DNA of 14,809 bases from Thermococcales archaeon 44_46 (GTDB taxonomy: Archaea > Methanobacteriota_B > Thermococci > Thermococcales > Thermococcaceae). Made by a program: the position numbers and the translations under genes. How positions within the stretch are numbered: position 1 is the first letter of the stretch; the number at the start of each line of letters is the position of its first letter. The stretch spans positions 1 to 14,809 of the forward strand of contig LGET01000014.1 of the NCBI GenBank assembly GCA_001507935.1, in the 5' to 3' direction. The notes below the pieces were generated by a model, which was not told where the DNA came from, made no database searches, and was given only the letters and a program-made list of their open reading frames with translations. Positions 1 to 8,337 of the stretch are shown here, in pieces.

Positions 1-1
1 C

Positions 2-79
2 AGAATTCATTCTAGGTTTGATAGGCCTCCGGGTGATGTTATTGAATGGCTTCAGGAGGTGATGCCCCAGTTATCCTGA
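2..79 (+). CDS. Possible C-terminal end of an upstream gene (partial)
   Basis: An open frame enters from the left edge and stops with TGA at 77-79. It encodes 25 residues ending in an amphipathic, protein-like segment (DVIEWLQEVMPQLS). The frame starting at base 1 stops within 15 bases; the third frame stays open to about position 60, so the choice is not forced. No family can be recognised from so short a tail. The next gene starts about 70 bases downstream behind its own TATA-like element, which fits a gene end here. Confidence 0.35.
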   Translation, partial: RIHSRFDRPPGDVIEWLQEVMPQLS

Positions 80-103
80 CAATATCAAGCCAGGAATACG
101 GTC

Positions 104-118
104 AAAAATCTTATAACT
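104..118 (+). promoter_or_regulatory. Putative archaeal promoter (BRE/TATA) for the 151-1206 gene
   Basis: An A-run followed by TTATAACT (111-118) sits about 38 bases before the ATG at 151. Transcription would start near 137-141 and leave a leader of about 10-14 nt that just includes the GGTGA ribosome-binding site at 141-145. A second AT-rich stretch (TTTATAAAA, near 126-134) would place the start at or beyond the ATG, so it is less likely. Called by eye only. Confidence 0.4.
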
Positions 119-150
119 TTCAAGTTTTATAAAATACCTTGGTGAACGCC

Positions 151-1206
151 ATGAGGAAGCTTTCGATACTAATTTCAGTTTTTGTATTGTTTGGTCTTTT
201 TGGTATGGCTTTTGCTAGTGCAGCAACAGTTGCGGTAGATTTAGCCCACGGAGAAAACGAGAAGTACCTCGCAGAGGACGTCCTTGAATACGGAACCAAC
301 AAAACTCTCGCCCACGGAATTGTAAAAACTATTACCGATGTCGAATGGGGCTACTTCGGCGATCCAATGGCAGCAGATACTCTCGGAATCAAGCACCTCG
401 GAGAAAAGATAACCGCCGATGCCCTTGCAAACGTTGACATGCTTATCCTCGGCCAACCAACAAGCCCATTCCAACCAGATGAAATCCAGGCCATTGCTGA
501 ATGGTTCAAGCAAGGAGGAAAAGTTCTCTGGGTTGCCGCTGATAGCGATTATGGTAGTGGGCCTCAAGCCCAGGATATTGCAAACTCTGTTCTTGAACAG
601 CTCGGTGTTGGACACTTAAGAATTGATCTCTGTTCCGTTGAAGACCCAACAAGCAACGCTGGGGCCTCTTACAGAGTTGTTGGCCTTGTACAGCCTGACG
701 ATGCCACTCCCGACAAAGAAAAGCTCACCCAAAACTTCCAGCATGGAGGAAAAGTTCTTTATCACGGTCCAGCAGTAGTTGCATGGGTAGACGACAACGG
801 AAACTGGCAAAAACTCATTGATGGAAACATTCCAGAGAACGTTTATAGGATTGTAAAGACTTCACAAGACGGTGCTATTGTTGAGAACAATGATCCTCCC
901 GCATATGCATACAGCGCTGGAGACGTAGGAGTCTTTACGCTCTTAGCGGCAGAAATAATTAAATTCGACAATGGAAAGCAAAGCGTTCTTATCGTGAGCG
1001 GTGAAAGCCCATACGGTGACTACACCCCAACATGGGAGGCAAAGTACCACGGTGTTGACTTAGATGGCCCAGCGTTCGTCACAAACATGATACACTGGTC
1101 ATTAGAGCAAGCCTCAAAAACAGAAACCAGCAGCGGAGGAGTTTGTGGCCCAGCGGCTTTAGTAGGGCTAATCCTAATCCCACTAGCCTTTAGAAGGAAG
1201 AAGTGA
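151..1206 (+). CDS. Exported CGP-CTERM protein with GATase-like (DUF4350/ThuA-type) domain
   Basis: Protein of 351 residues. An in-frame TTG at 139 gives four extra residues, but the ATG at 151 has GGTGA (141-145) five bases upstream and begins directly with a signal peptide, so it is preferred. The signal peptide covers about residues 1-24 (MRKLSILISV..., ending AFASA). The middle has the pattern of class I glutamine-amidotransferase-like domains: DMLILGQP, a helix rich in E/W/F, then QGGKVLWVAADSDYG. I see no convincing Cys-His-Glu triad, so a structural or binding role is likelier than catalysis. The tail is a CGP-CTERM signal: Cys332-Gly-Pro, a hydrophobic segment, then RRKK. In Thermococcales this marks exported, envelope-anchored proteins. 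The gene lies just upstream of an ABC importer and may assist it, but a T-rich gap and a TATA-like box separate them. The substrate is unknown. Confidence 0.85.
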   Translation: MRKLSILISVFVLFGLFGMAFASAATVAVDLAHGENEKYLAEDVLEYGTNKTLAHGIVKTITDVEWGYFGDPMAADTLGIKHLGEKITADALANVDMLILGQPTSPFQPDEIQAIAEWFKQGGKVLWVAADSDYGSGPQAQDIANSVLEQLGVGHLRIDLCSVEDPTSNAGASYRVVGLVQPDDATPDKEKLTQNFQHGGKVLYHGPAVVAWVDDNGNWQKLIDGNIPENVYRIVKTSQDGAIVENNDPPAYAYSAGDVGVFTLLAAEIIKFDNGKQSVLIVSGESPYGDYTPTWEAKYHGVDLDGPAFVTNMIHWSLEQASKTETSSGGVCGPAALVGLILIPLAFRRKK

Positions 1207-1220
1207 TTTTCCTCTTTCCA

Positions 1221-1240
1221 TTCTTTTTGTTTAATTTTAA
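1221..1240 (+). terminator. T-rich putative archaeal terminator after the CGP-CTERM gene
   Basis: The 20 bases starting about 15 nt after the stop codon contain runs of five and four T. Euryarchaeal RNA polymerase terminates on such T-tracts without needing a hairpin. The call rests on composition and position only. Confidence 0.35.
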
Positions 1241-1252
1241 CATTTTTATGAC

Positions 1253-1266
1253 AAAATTTAAAAATA
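1253..1266 (+). promoter_or_regulatory. Putative promoter of the ABC importer operon
   Basis: AAAATTTAAAAATA lies 32-45 bases before the ATG at 1298. A start about 25 bases downstream (near 1284) leaves a short leader opening at the GGGGTGAG ribosome-binding site (1285-1292). The spacing matches the other predicted promoters in this window. Confidence 0.45.
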
Positions 1267-1297
1267 GGCACCTGAACTTCAAAAGGGGTGAGCATTG

Positions 1298-2692
1298 ATG
1301 AAAAAATTTGCGAGCCTTTCGGTTTTGTTCATTGTGTTGTTCAGTGTAGTTGCCGCAGGATGTATCGGAGGAGAAACCAAAACAGGAACACAGACAGAAG
1401 GAAAAGGAATAACCCTTGTCGTTTTAACGAGACATGACGTGACAATACAAGTGATGGCAAAGAAGATGTTCCTCCAAAGCGACATAGCAAAACAATACAA
1501 TATTAAGGATATAAAGTTCATAAAGGCTCCTGAGTCATTATGGCCAACTTACATAGAAAAAGGAGCCGATATTGGATGGGGAGGAGGCCCAACACTCTTT
1601 GACGATCTTTTCAAGAACAATTACCTTGCTCCTATAGATGATCAAAAAGTTCTGGGGCTTATTGGCACCCAGATTCAAGAAACAATTGCTGGAATGCCCA
1701 TGGTAAGAAAAGGAAATGATGGGAAAATATACTGGATTGCAGCTGCTTTATCTTCATTTGGATTTACCGTGAACCATGACGTTCTTAAGAGATGGAACCT
1801 TCCTGTTCCCCAGAGATGGGAAGAAATAGCAAGCGAGACCTTTGCAATGGATCCACCCCAAGTGGGAATTGCCGATCCTACAAGAAGTACTTCAAACACA
1901 AGGATTTACCAGATAATTCTTCAGGCTTTTGGATGGGACGAGGGATGGAAGATTCTCACACTAATTGCTGCAAATTCAAAGATCTATGATGCCAGTGACG
2001 CCGTTAGAGAAGCTGTAATTGCCGGAGACATAGCCGTTGGAAACACAATTGACTTTTATGGATACACCGCAATGAAGCTGAATCCAGCTTGTGAATATAT
2101 CATCCCAAAGGGACAGAGTATTATAAACGGTGATCCTATAGCCCTTCTTGTGAATTCAAAACAAAAAGAGGCTGCACAGGCGTTCATCTATTGGGTTCTA
2201 ACAGAGGGGCAGAAGATATGGCTTGATGAGGAGATAAACAGACTGCCAGTCAATCCAAGTGTCTTTGATACTCCTGAAGGACAAAAGAGACCCGACCTAA
2301 AGAAGGCCTATGAGAGTGCCTTAAAGACACAGGGAATAGAATTCGATGACAATGAAGCCCTAGCAACGGTGAACTCAATGCAACTCTACTTCAAAGCTAC
2401 ATTAGTCGATGCAAACCAAGAACTCCACAGAGTATGGGTTTCATTAGTAAAAGCCTACAAGGAAGGGAAGATAAGTGAGGACAAGTACAAAGAGCTGAAA
2501 GCTAAGCTCCTTGAGCCTGTAAAGTTCAAAGATCCAGATACTGGAGAAACTGTAACCTTAACAGAGGAATACGCAGAAAAAATCAACGACAGACTTGCAA
2601 AGGATTCTTCATTTAGAGACACCCTAATGCAGGAATGGAGAGACGCCGCAAGAGAAAAATACCAAAGCGTCCTCGCGGAGGTGCAAGGATGA
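1298..2692 (+). CDS. ABC transporter substrate-binding lipoprotein (iron/thiamine/phosphonate-type family 1)
   Basis: Protein of 464 residues, preferring ATG 1298 over the in-frame TTG at 1295; GGGGTG (1285-1290) precedes it. It opens with a lipoprotein signal (lipobox AAGC, Cys22) and a short Thr/Gly-rich linker, so it should be tethered outside the membrane. The body is a periplasmic-binding-protein fold of the family that includes FbpA/FutA (iron), AfuA (hexose phosphates) and ThiB: TLVVLTRH near 39-46, GADIGWGGGPTLFDDL near 89-104, then IAVGNTIDFYGYTAMKL near 245-261. The adjacent Tyr pair that binds Fe(III) in FbpA is not evident; only Tyr254 and Tyr256 occur at the comparable place. An extra helical C-terminal region (about 375-464) lengthens it beyond the usual 330-350 residues. 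The stop overlaps the permease start by 4 nt (ATGA). The fold is clear; the ligand is not. Confidence 0.88.
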   Translation: MKKFASLSVLFIVLFSVVAAGCIGGETKTGTQTEGKGITLVVLTRHDVTIQVMAKKMFLQSDIAKQYNIKDIKFIKAPESLWPTYIEKGADIGWGGGPTLFDDLFKNNYLAPIDDQKVLGLIGTQIQETIAGMPMVRKGNDGKIYWIAAALSSFGFTVNHDVLKRWNLPVPQRWEEIASETFAMDPPQVGIADPTRSTSNTRIYQIILQAFGWDEGWKILTLIAANSKIYDASDAVREAVIAGDIAVGNTIDFYGYTAMKLNPACEYIIPKGQSIINGDPIALLVNSKQKEAAQAFIYWVLTEGQKIWLDEEINRLPVNPSVFDTPEGQKRPDLKKAYESALKTQGIEFDDNEALATVNSMQLYFKATLVDANQELHRVWVSLVKAYKEGKISEDKYKELKAKLLEPVKFKDPDTGETVTLTEEYAEKINDRLAKDSSFRDTLMQEWRDAAREKYQSVLAEVQG

Positions 2693-4533
2693 AGGTTAGC
2701 AAATGGAGTGAAAGACTGTTCGGGACTCCGTTGTTTGAGCCCCTTGTCGCTTTCTCTTACATTTTTCCTCTCTTGTATCTGATAGTGTTCTTGATAGTTC
2801 CCGTTTTGTCTATGCTGCTTATTGCATTTACATATGATGGAAATATCTCCCTCCACTGGTTTAAGAGCATATTGATGGATTCTTACTACATCCAACTCCC
2901 TCCGCAGGGAGAGTTCGCCCAAAAGTTAACAACTTCGACTGGTGAAAGCTTATATTTACTCAGGGGTTTGGATTTTGGAGTTGTGCTGAACTCTCTTGTT
3001 GTCGCCATATTAGTAACGCTCCTTACGGCAATATTAGGAACTGTCTTTGCCTTTGTGATGGCGAGATACAACTTCAAAGGGAAGAATTTCTTTAGAATTG
3101 CCCTCTTCATCCCACTGCTGGTAACTCCATTTGTGAATGCCTACGTCATAAAGCAAATGTTCAGCGAATATGGCCTTATAAACTATATCTTCCACGAAGT
3201 CCTCCACATCCTTCCGTTTAGGATTAAAATAGACGGTTTAGCCGGTGTGGTTTTAGCTCAAGCTATGGCATACTACCCGATAGTTTACCTGAACGCCTAT
3301 GCGAGCTTTATCAACATAGACCCAACCCTTGAGGAGCAGGCGGAAAACCTTGGAAGCAGGGGATTCCACCTCTTCAGAACAGTAACGTTCCCCCTTGCTC
3401 TCCCCGGAATCGCTGCGGGAGCAACACTGGTCTTCATATTCAGCCTCGAGGACTTAGCAGCACCCGTTGTTTTCCATGGGGACCCATTAGCCAAGAAGCT
3501 CATGTCATACCAGATATTCAGCAAGTTCATCTATGGTCTTGGTGAAAGAAGCCCTGAAATAGCCGCCCTTTCAATAATAATGCTCGCCTTAGCAGTAATT
3601 GCTTTCCTCGGCATAAGGAAGTACGTGGGCTTGAGACAGTATGCAATGTTAAGTAAAGGCGGAAGATGGAAGCCAAGAATAAGCGAGCCAAAACCATGGC
3701 AGACCCTTTTGATCTACTTAGTCCTCCTCCCAGCATTGTTAATCACAATCTTCCCACAATTGGGTGTGGTCATGCTTGCTTTTTCAGAAAGATGGACCAC
3801 AACCGTCCTTCCGCAGGGATTCACAATTGACTACATCAAAGAAATGATACTGAACCCCGACGTGAGAAGGTTTATTGTAAACAGCCTTGTCTACTCCGGA
3901 GCAGCCGTAATTCTCATAGTACTGCTCTCAATAACCTCATCCTACGCTACAAGCAGATTCAAAGGCATTCTAAGTCCCGTCCTTGAGAGCATAGTGATAC
4001 TCCCAATTGCGGTACCGGGAATCGTAGTAGCAATGGGATACTTCTATTTCTTCTCAGCAATAACCCCAGAGAACTCACCACTAAATCCAACGTCGCTCTA
4101 TGGATTTAACCCTGCACTTGTGTTGATACTTGCTTACTCTATAAGAAGGCTCCCGTTTGCAGCAAGATCCGTTTATGCTGGCCTGCAGCAGGTTCATGTT
4201 TCTCTAGAAGAAGCCTCCATGAACCTCGGCGCCTCAAGATGGAAAACGATAATTGGAATTTTGTTGCCGCTGATATCTCTGAACGCTTTTGGAGGAGCAA
4301 TGCTGAGCTTTGTTTATTCAATGAGCGAAACAAGCGTTGGAATAACCCTCGGTTCAATAAACATGGCACAAGCTCCGATAACAGCGTTCATGAAAGAAGT
4401 CTTGATGTCTGCAGCGGGTAGCATAAACATAGCAGCAGCATTGGGAGTCTTGCTTATAGTGGTTCAGATAACCGCGATTGTGGTAGTTAATGTTATCACA
4501 AAGCAAAGGTACTCATTCATTGGATTAACATGA
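2689..4533 (+). CDS. ABC transporter permease, fused two-domain type (FbpB/ThiP-like)
   Basis: Protein of 614 residues. The open frame extends upstream to 2635, but ATG 2689 has GGAGGTG (2677-2683) five bases before it and overlaps the previous stop as ATGA, so it is the start. Two homologous binding-protein-dependent permease domains are fused in one chain, giving about twelve membrane helices. Each domain carries the cytoplasmic EAA loop that docks on the ATPase: EEQAENLGSRGFHLF... at about 215-240 and EEASMNLGASRWKT... at about 507-532. This fused layout is typical of importers for ferric iron, thiamine, sugar phosphates or aminoethylphosphonate, whereas most sugar importers use two separate permeases. 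The stop TGA (4531-4533) touches the ribosome-binding site of the ATPase gene, so all three transporter genes are co-transcribed. Confidence 0.93.
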   Translation: MKVSKWSERLFGTPLFEPLVAFSYIFPLLYLIVFLIVPVLSMLLIAFTYDGNISLHWFKSILMDSYYIQLPPQGEFAQKLTTSTGESLYLLRGLDFGVVLNSLVVAILVTLLTAILGTVFAFVMARYNFKGKNFFRIALFIPLLVTPFVNAYVIKQMFSEYGLINYIFHEVLHILPFRIKIDGLAGVVLAQAMAYYPIVYLNAYASFINIDPTLEEQAENLGSRGFHLFRTVTFPLALPGIAAGATLVFIFSLEDLAAPVVFHGDPLAKKLMSYQIFSKFIYGLGERSPEIAALSIIMLALAVIAFLGIRKYVGLRQYAMLSKGGRWKPRISEPKPWQTLLIYLVLLPALLITIFPQLGVVMLAFSERWTTTVLPQGFTIDYIKEMILNPDVRRFIVNSLVYSGAAVILIVLLSITSSYATSRFKGILSPVLESIVILPIAVPGIVVAMGYFYFFSAITPENSPLNPTSLYGFNPALVLILAYSIRRLPFAARSVYAGLQQVHVSLEEASMNLGASRWKTIIGILLPLISLNAFGGAMLSFVYSMSETSVGITLGSINMAQAPITAFMKEVLMSAAGSINIAAALGVLLIVVQITAIVVVNVITKQRYSFIGLT

Positions 4534-4542
4534 GGTGAGAAT

Positions 4543-5607
4543 ATGGTTGAAGTCAAGCTTGAGGGCATAGTGAAAACTTTCGGTGAAACCGTTGCCCTGA
4601 AAGGTATCGATCTTCACATAAAACACGGAGAACTGTTCACATTACTCGGGCCTAGTGGGTGTGGAAAATCGACCACATTGAGGATAATCGCAGGCTTAGA
4701 TTTCCCCGACGAAGGGCATCTGTACTTCGACGATGAGGAGGTAACTTACAAAAGCTCAAGTGAAAGGGGAGCCGTCCTGGTTTTCCAGAACTACGCATTA
4801 TGGCCCCACATGACAGTTTACGACAACATTGCTTATGGACTCAAAATAAGAAAGCTACCCAAACAAGAAATCGAAAAGAGGGTAAAGTGGGCCCTTGAAT
4901 TAGTTAAACTTCAAGGATATGAAGATAGATACCCCACACAGCTCAGTGGCGGTCAACAGCAGAGAGTTGCGATAGCAAGAGCCCTAGTAGTAGAGCCAAA
5001 GCTACTTCTGCTTGACGAGCCCCTCTCAAACCTAGATGCAAAACTTAGGCTGGAGATGAGATCGGAAATAAGAAGAATACAAAGGGAGCTTGGAATCACA
5101 GTTCTCTATGTCACTCACGATCAGGAAGAAGCAATGGCAATAAGCGATAGGATAGCCGTGATGAACATAGGACAGATAGAACAAGTGGGCACACCAAAGG
5201 AAATCTACGAAGAGCCAAAAACCGAGTTTGTCGCATCGTTTATGGGAAAAACCAACGTAATTCCAGCTGAAGTTGTGGAAAGAGAGGGAGATAAAGTAAC
5301 GGTTGAATTTGAAAACTTCAGACTTGATGGGCTTACATACAAAGACAAAAACGATAAAGTTGTCATAGTGATAAGACCAGAGCGCATCAGCCTACATCCT
5401 ATTGAAAATGCTGTGGCAATAACGGGCAAAGTTGATCTTATAGAGTACTATGGATTTTTCATTGAAGTCGTTGGACTGTTTGGAGAAAGGAGGATAATCG
5501 CCAGAACAATAAACGATAAAGACGTTGCCCATCTAAGACCCCAAGGGGAAGTGACATTCTACATAGACAGAAACGATGTCCTTGTGCTTCCCAAACAAAG
5601 TCTCTAA
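4543..5607 (+). CDS. ABC transporter ATP-binding protein with TOBE domain
   Basis: Protein of 354 residues, starting at ATG 4543 behind GAGGTGA (4532-4538). All nucleotide-binding-domain motifs are intact: Walker A GPSGCGKST (36-44), Q-loop Gln82, signature LSGGQQQR (134-141), Walker B LLLLDE with Asp158-Glu159, D-loop SNLD, and switch His192. The last ~120 residues form a TOBE/OB-like regulatory domain, as in MalK, PotA and FbpC. It hydrolyses ATP at the inner membrane face to drive the permease encoded just upstream. ATPases of this class are too alike for this sequence to reveal the substrate. Confidence 0.95.
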   Translation: MVEVKLEGIVKTFGETVALKGIDLHIKHGELFTLLGPSGCGKSTTLRIIAGLDFPDEGHLYFDDEEVTYKSSSERGAVLVFQNYALWPHMTVYDNIAYGLKIRKLPKQEIEKRVKWALELVKLQGYEDRYPTQLSGGQQQRVAIARALVVEPKLLLLDEPLSNLDAKLRLEMRSEIRRIQRELGITVLYVTHDQEEAMAISDRIAVMNIGQIEQVGTPKEIYEEPKTEFVASFMGKTNVIPAEVVEREGDKVTVEFENFRLDGLTYKDKNDKVVIVIRPERISLHPIENAVAITGKVDLIEYYGFFIEVVGLFGERRIIARTINDKDVAHLRPQGEVTFYIDRNDVLVLPKQSL

Positions 5608-5622
5608 TTCTCTTTTTTCCTT
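5608..5622 (+). terminator. T-rich putative terminator after the ABC operon
   Basis: A run of six T (5612-5617) within a pyrimidine-only stretch follows the ATPase stop by a few bases. Only 28 bases separate this stop from the DUF447 start, so it may attenuate rather than end the transcript. Confidence 0.3.
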
Positions 5623-5635
5623 TGGGGGTTGAGCA

Positions 5636-6238
5636 ATGGAAATTTTAAAAGAGGGAAAGATCTACGAAGTCCTCCTTACAACAAAGTCAAATATAACCCC
5701 CGTAGGAATTACTAGAAAGGGCAACAGATTGAATTTCAGGCTTTTTGAGGGTAAGAGCGCCAATGATATAAAAGAGCATCCTTATGGAGTGCTCCACATA
5801 ACGTGGGATGTCGAGCTATTGGTAAAAGCCGCTCTTAACCTACCAGTTGAAGTAGAATTTGAAAATGCGAAATCGATCCCTATCAAGAAGATAAAGGGCC
5901 TTCCCAGTATAGAAGGGAGAATAGAATTCGTTGAGAGGGAAATAGAGGACAAATTGGGAAGAACGCATGTTTTAGAGTGTTCACTGATTCCAACATATGA
6001 AGATATACACCCATTATTCTTCCCCCCTCTCAGCCGGGCTGACTTCTACCTGCTGGAGATGGCTATACACCTCACAAGATTGTACGTGGCAACTAGATCA
6101 TTAAACGTAAAGGAAGCTCAAAAGCTCTATTCCAAGATTTGGGAAGGCTATAGGCTTTACAAAAAGCTTGGAGGGGAGAGTGAACTCGCAGAGAAGATTA
6201 TGGGGTTTGCAGTTGCAACGTTAAGATGGAACCCTTGA
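5636..6238 (+). CDS. DUF447 family protein (FMN-binding split-barrel-like)
   Basis: Protein of 200 residues from ATG 5636, with a G-rich ribosome-binding site (GGGGGTTGAG, 5624-5633). The N-terminus (YEVLLTTKSNITPVGITRKGNRLNFRLFEGKSA, given here as its key features TTKSN, PVG and LFEGKSA) matches the archaeal DUF447 family. Members have a flavin-reductase-like split-barrel fold and may bind FMN; their reaction is not established. The C-terminal half is helical (about residues 135-200). No signal peptide is present, so it is cytoplasmic. It is the first gene after the importer, 28 bases away, and could be transcribed with it, although a T-run lies between. A role linked to the imported substrate is possible but unsupported. 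Confidence 0.8.
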   Translation: MEILKEGKIYEVLLTTKSNITPVGITRKGNRLNFRLFEGKSANDIKEHPYGVLHITWDVELLVKAALNLPVEVEFENAKSIPIKKIKGLPSIEGRIEFVEREIEDKLGRTHVLECSLIPTYEDIHPLFFPPLSRADFYLLEMAIHLTRLYVATRSLNVKEAQKLYSKIWEGYRLYKKLGGESELAEKIMGFAVATLRWNP

Positions 6239-6245
6239 GAAGAGC

Positions 6246-6261
6246 GGCAACTTTTTTAACG
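6246..6261 (+). promoter_or_regulatory. Putative promoter of the metallophosphoesterase gene
   Basis: GGCAACTTTTTTAACG lies 30-45 bases before the ATG at 6291. With CTTTTTTAAC (6251-6260) as the TATA-like core, transcription would start near 6280 and the leader would begin at the GGTGAT ribosome-binding site (6282-6287). The T-run could instead be the terminator of the DUF447 gene. Confidence 0.35.
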
Positions 6262-6290
6262 TTTGAGTTCTCTACTATTTTGGTGATACC

Positions 6291-8255
6291 ATGAGGCGAA
6301 CACTTGCATTTTTACTGGCGTTTCTAACTTTGTCCTTGATTAATGTAAACCCAGCAAGTGCAGAAGCACTCCCTGGAGATGTTCTAAAGATGCCAATGCC
6401 CGGAGCTCCTGCTATAGCACTTCCGGGAGAGACAATAGAAATACAGCCTCAAGAAGGCGTTGATATTACAGAGCTTACAATTGTTTCAGTTATGAACGGC
6501 CCATATAAGCTTGAAATTTTAGAAAAAGGAAATATAATAAAAGCCAAAATACCCGAAAATGTCGTTCCAGATGTTTACTTCCTTCAAGTTAAGTCGAACA
6601 AAGGAGAAGTAGTTATACCCAATGGTGTATGGGTTCTCAAAGAATATCCGAAGGTGCTTAGAATAGCACACGTAAGCGATACCCACGTTACCAGCGGGAC
6701 TAAGTTCGGTTACGTATGCGGAGAATACTTCCAGAGGGATATCAAGAAAATACAAGAACTTTGTGATGGAGGTCTAATCGTTCCACTCCACAGCTACGTT
6801 GCCACAGACAGTGTTTATACATATTGGAGCATGGACAATAAGGTTGATGTTATAATAAACACGGGAGACGTTGTTGATACCGCGGGAGATAGCAAAGGAT
6901 ACAAAATGCTCTTTGACATAATTTCTAGGGCAGCCGCAGCTGGAAGGCCAACGATAATAGTCAAAGGAAACCACGATGATCCACCAAATTATTATCCCAA
7001 GCTAATAGGTCCAACAGACTATTACCTCACCATAGGAAAGTTCCTCATTATAGCCCTAGACTCCCACGGAGACGAAGCCCATCCTTACATGAACCAGCTC
7101 GAATGGATGGAAAAAGTCCTTGAGGAACACCCAGACAAGATCCCAATAGTGATTGTCCATCACCCATACTGGTACTCCGCTCCTCAAGGATGGATTGGAG
7201 GAAGAATTGAAGGATTCACTGCATTTGACGACAAAGATTGGGCAAACCTAACTCAGTATGTGAGCTACTACTGGATCGGTGGGCCAGAAAAAACAACTGA
7301 AGACATAGCAAGGAGATTCCTTCAAGATGTGGAGAAGTATAACATAAAGCTTGTTATGAGCGGGCACATCCACCACGACAAGCTTCACATCTATGTAGAC
7401 AAAAACGGCAACGAGCACTGGTTCGTAACATCAACATCAACGGGAGCACCGGACAAAGAAACGAATCCTCCAACACCGAATAGGAGCCCAACATGGTATG
7501 GTTCAAAAATAGTTGAAATAGATGAAAACGGCAACGTTAGACTACCAGAGATTGAAGAGATGTTCGGAACACTTTTCAATGACTTCATCTCACTGCCAGT
7601 CCCGCAAGAGTTCATAACATTTAGGTGGACGACAGATTTTGGAAGTGCCGTCAAGTTCATAAACCTACTCGGAGAAGAGAGCGGAAAGTTTGCGATAGAA
7701 GTCCCAGAAGGAGCACAAGTTGATGCAAGTGTTACAAATGTCACTTACAAGCTTCTTGGAGAAAGAAAGATTGGAGATAAGACCTACGAACTGTTTGAAA
7801 TAGTCGTTCCAGAAGGAGTATCACAGCTCGTAATAAGCAAAGGCAAGGACACCGAAAAACCTGAAATAAGCATTCCATACTTGACTCCTTCAAAACCAAT
7901 GAAAGGAAAGCCATTTAAGGTTTACATAAGTGCCAAAGACAACCTTGGAATTAGAGACATCTACGTGGAAATAGAAGCCAACGGAAAAGTCACAAAATAT
8001 CCAGCAGTGCAGTCAAGCGGGGGACAAGCAGACTACTTTATGGCAGAAATTCCAGGGGTTGATGCAGATGAATACACCATAAGAGCAGTAGCTGTGGACT
8101 TCTATGGAAACAAAGCAACATTCGAAAAGACGATAGGAGGAGCACAAACTACAAGCAAAACAACATCTCCAACAGAGAGCAAATCAACGTGTGGACCTGC
8201 AACACTTTTAGCATTCTCTCTGATCCCGCTTGCCCTACTTAGAAGAAGGAAATGA
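6291..8255 (+). CDS. Secreted calcineurin-type metallophosphoesterase with CGP-CTERM tail
   Basis: Protein of 654 residues from ATG 6291; GGTGAT lies four bases upstream. A signal peptide covers about 1-24 (cleavage after PASA). Residues ~25-118 look like a beta-rich domain. The catalytic domain has every metal-binding block of the calcineurin-like family: Asp130-x-His132 (HVSDTH), Gly192-Asp193 (INTGDVVD), Gly226-Asn-His228-Asp (VKGNHDD), His290-His291 (VIVHHPYW) and Gly358-His359-Ile-His361 (SGHIHH). It should therefore hydrolyse phosphomono- or diesters using two metal ions. An Ig-like domain (~520-615), a Thr/Ser-rich linker (~617-632) and a CGP-CTERM tail (Cys634-Gly-Pro, hydrophobic stretch, RRRK) follow, so it works at the cell surface. 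The substrate cannot be read from sequence. It lies downstream of an importer, which suggests release of a nutrient for uptake. Confidence 0.93.
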   Translation: MRRTLAFLLAFLTLSLINVNPASAEALPGDVLKMPMPGAPAIALPGETIEIQPQEGVDITELTIVSVMNGPYKLEILEKGNIIKAKIPENVVPDVYFLQVKSNKGEVVIPNGVWVLKEYPKVLRIAHVSDTHVTSGTKFGYVCGEYFQRDIKKIQELCDGGLIVPLHSYVATDSVYTYWSMDNKVDVIINTGDVVDTAGDSKGYKMLFDIISRAAAAGRPTIIVKGNHDDPPNYYPKLIGPTDYYLTIGKFLIIALDSHGDEAHPYMNQLEWMEKVLEEHPDKIPIVIVHHPYWYSAPQGWIGGRIEGFTAFDDKDWANLTQYVSYYWIGGPEKTTEDIARRFLQDVEKYNIKLVMSGHIHHDKLHIYVDKNGNEHWFVTSTSTGAPDKETNPPTPNRSPTWYGSKIVEIDENGNVRLPEIEEMFGTLFNDFISLPVPQEFITFRWTTDFGSAVKFINLLGEESGKFAIEVPEGAQVDASVTNVTYKLLGERKIGDKTYELFEIVVPEGVSQLVISKGKDTEKPEISIPYLTPSKPMKGKPFKVYISAKDNLGIRDIYVEIEANGKVTKYPAVQSSGGQADYFMAEIPGVDADEYTIRAVAVDFYGNKATFEKTIGGAQTTSKTTSPTESKSTCGPATLLAFSLIPLALLRRRK

Positions 8256-8257
8256 TT

Positions 8258-8283
8258 GCTCTCTTTTTTATTATTTTCATTTC
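8258..8283 (+). terminator. T-rich putative terminator after the metallophosphoesterase gene
   Basis: Directly after the stop codon, a pyrimidine-rich tract contains runs of six (8264-8269) and four T. This is typical of archaeal intrinsic termination. A new promoter-like box follows at 8296-8305. Confidence 0.45.
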
Positions 8284-8295
8284 CCATATAGAAGA

Positions 8296-8305
8296 GTTTT
8301 TAAAC
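8296..8305 (+). promoter_or_regulatory. Putative promoter of the 8338 gene, with start-deciding SD
   Basis: GTTTTTAAAC lies about 35 bases before the start codon, so transcription would begin near 8325. The leader would hold AGGTGAT (8326-8332), whose spacing of five bases to the TTG at 8338 decides the start. An ATG at 8331 overlaps this site and is out of frame. Confidence 0.4.
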
Positions 8306-8337
8306 CCACTTGCCTTCCCCATTCTAGGTGATGCCCT

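Noticed and set aside
2635..2688. 18-residue N-terminal extension of the permease (Arg/Lys-rich)
   Set aside because: It would overlap the binding-protein gene by 58 bases, while ATG 2689 has an ideal ribosome-binding site and overlap geometry.
2455..2922. Minus-strand open frame of 155 codons
   Set aside because: It lies opposite the binding-protein/permease junction, both of which are clearly coding, and its translation has no recognisable motif.
6283..6288. GTGATA before the metallophosphoesterase, as half of a TGM site
   Set aside because: The matching left half five bases upstream is CTACTA rather than TATCAC; the sequence is simply the ribosome-binding site.
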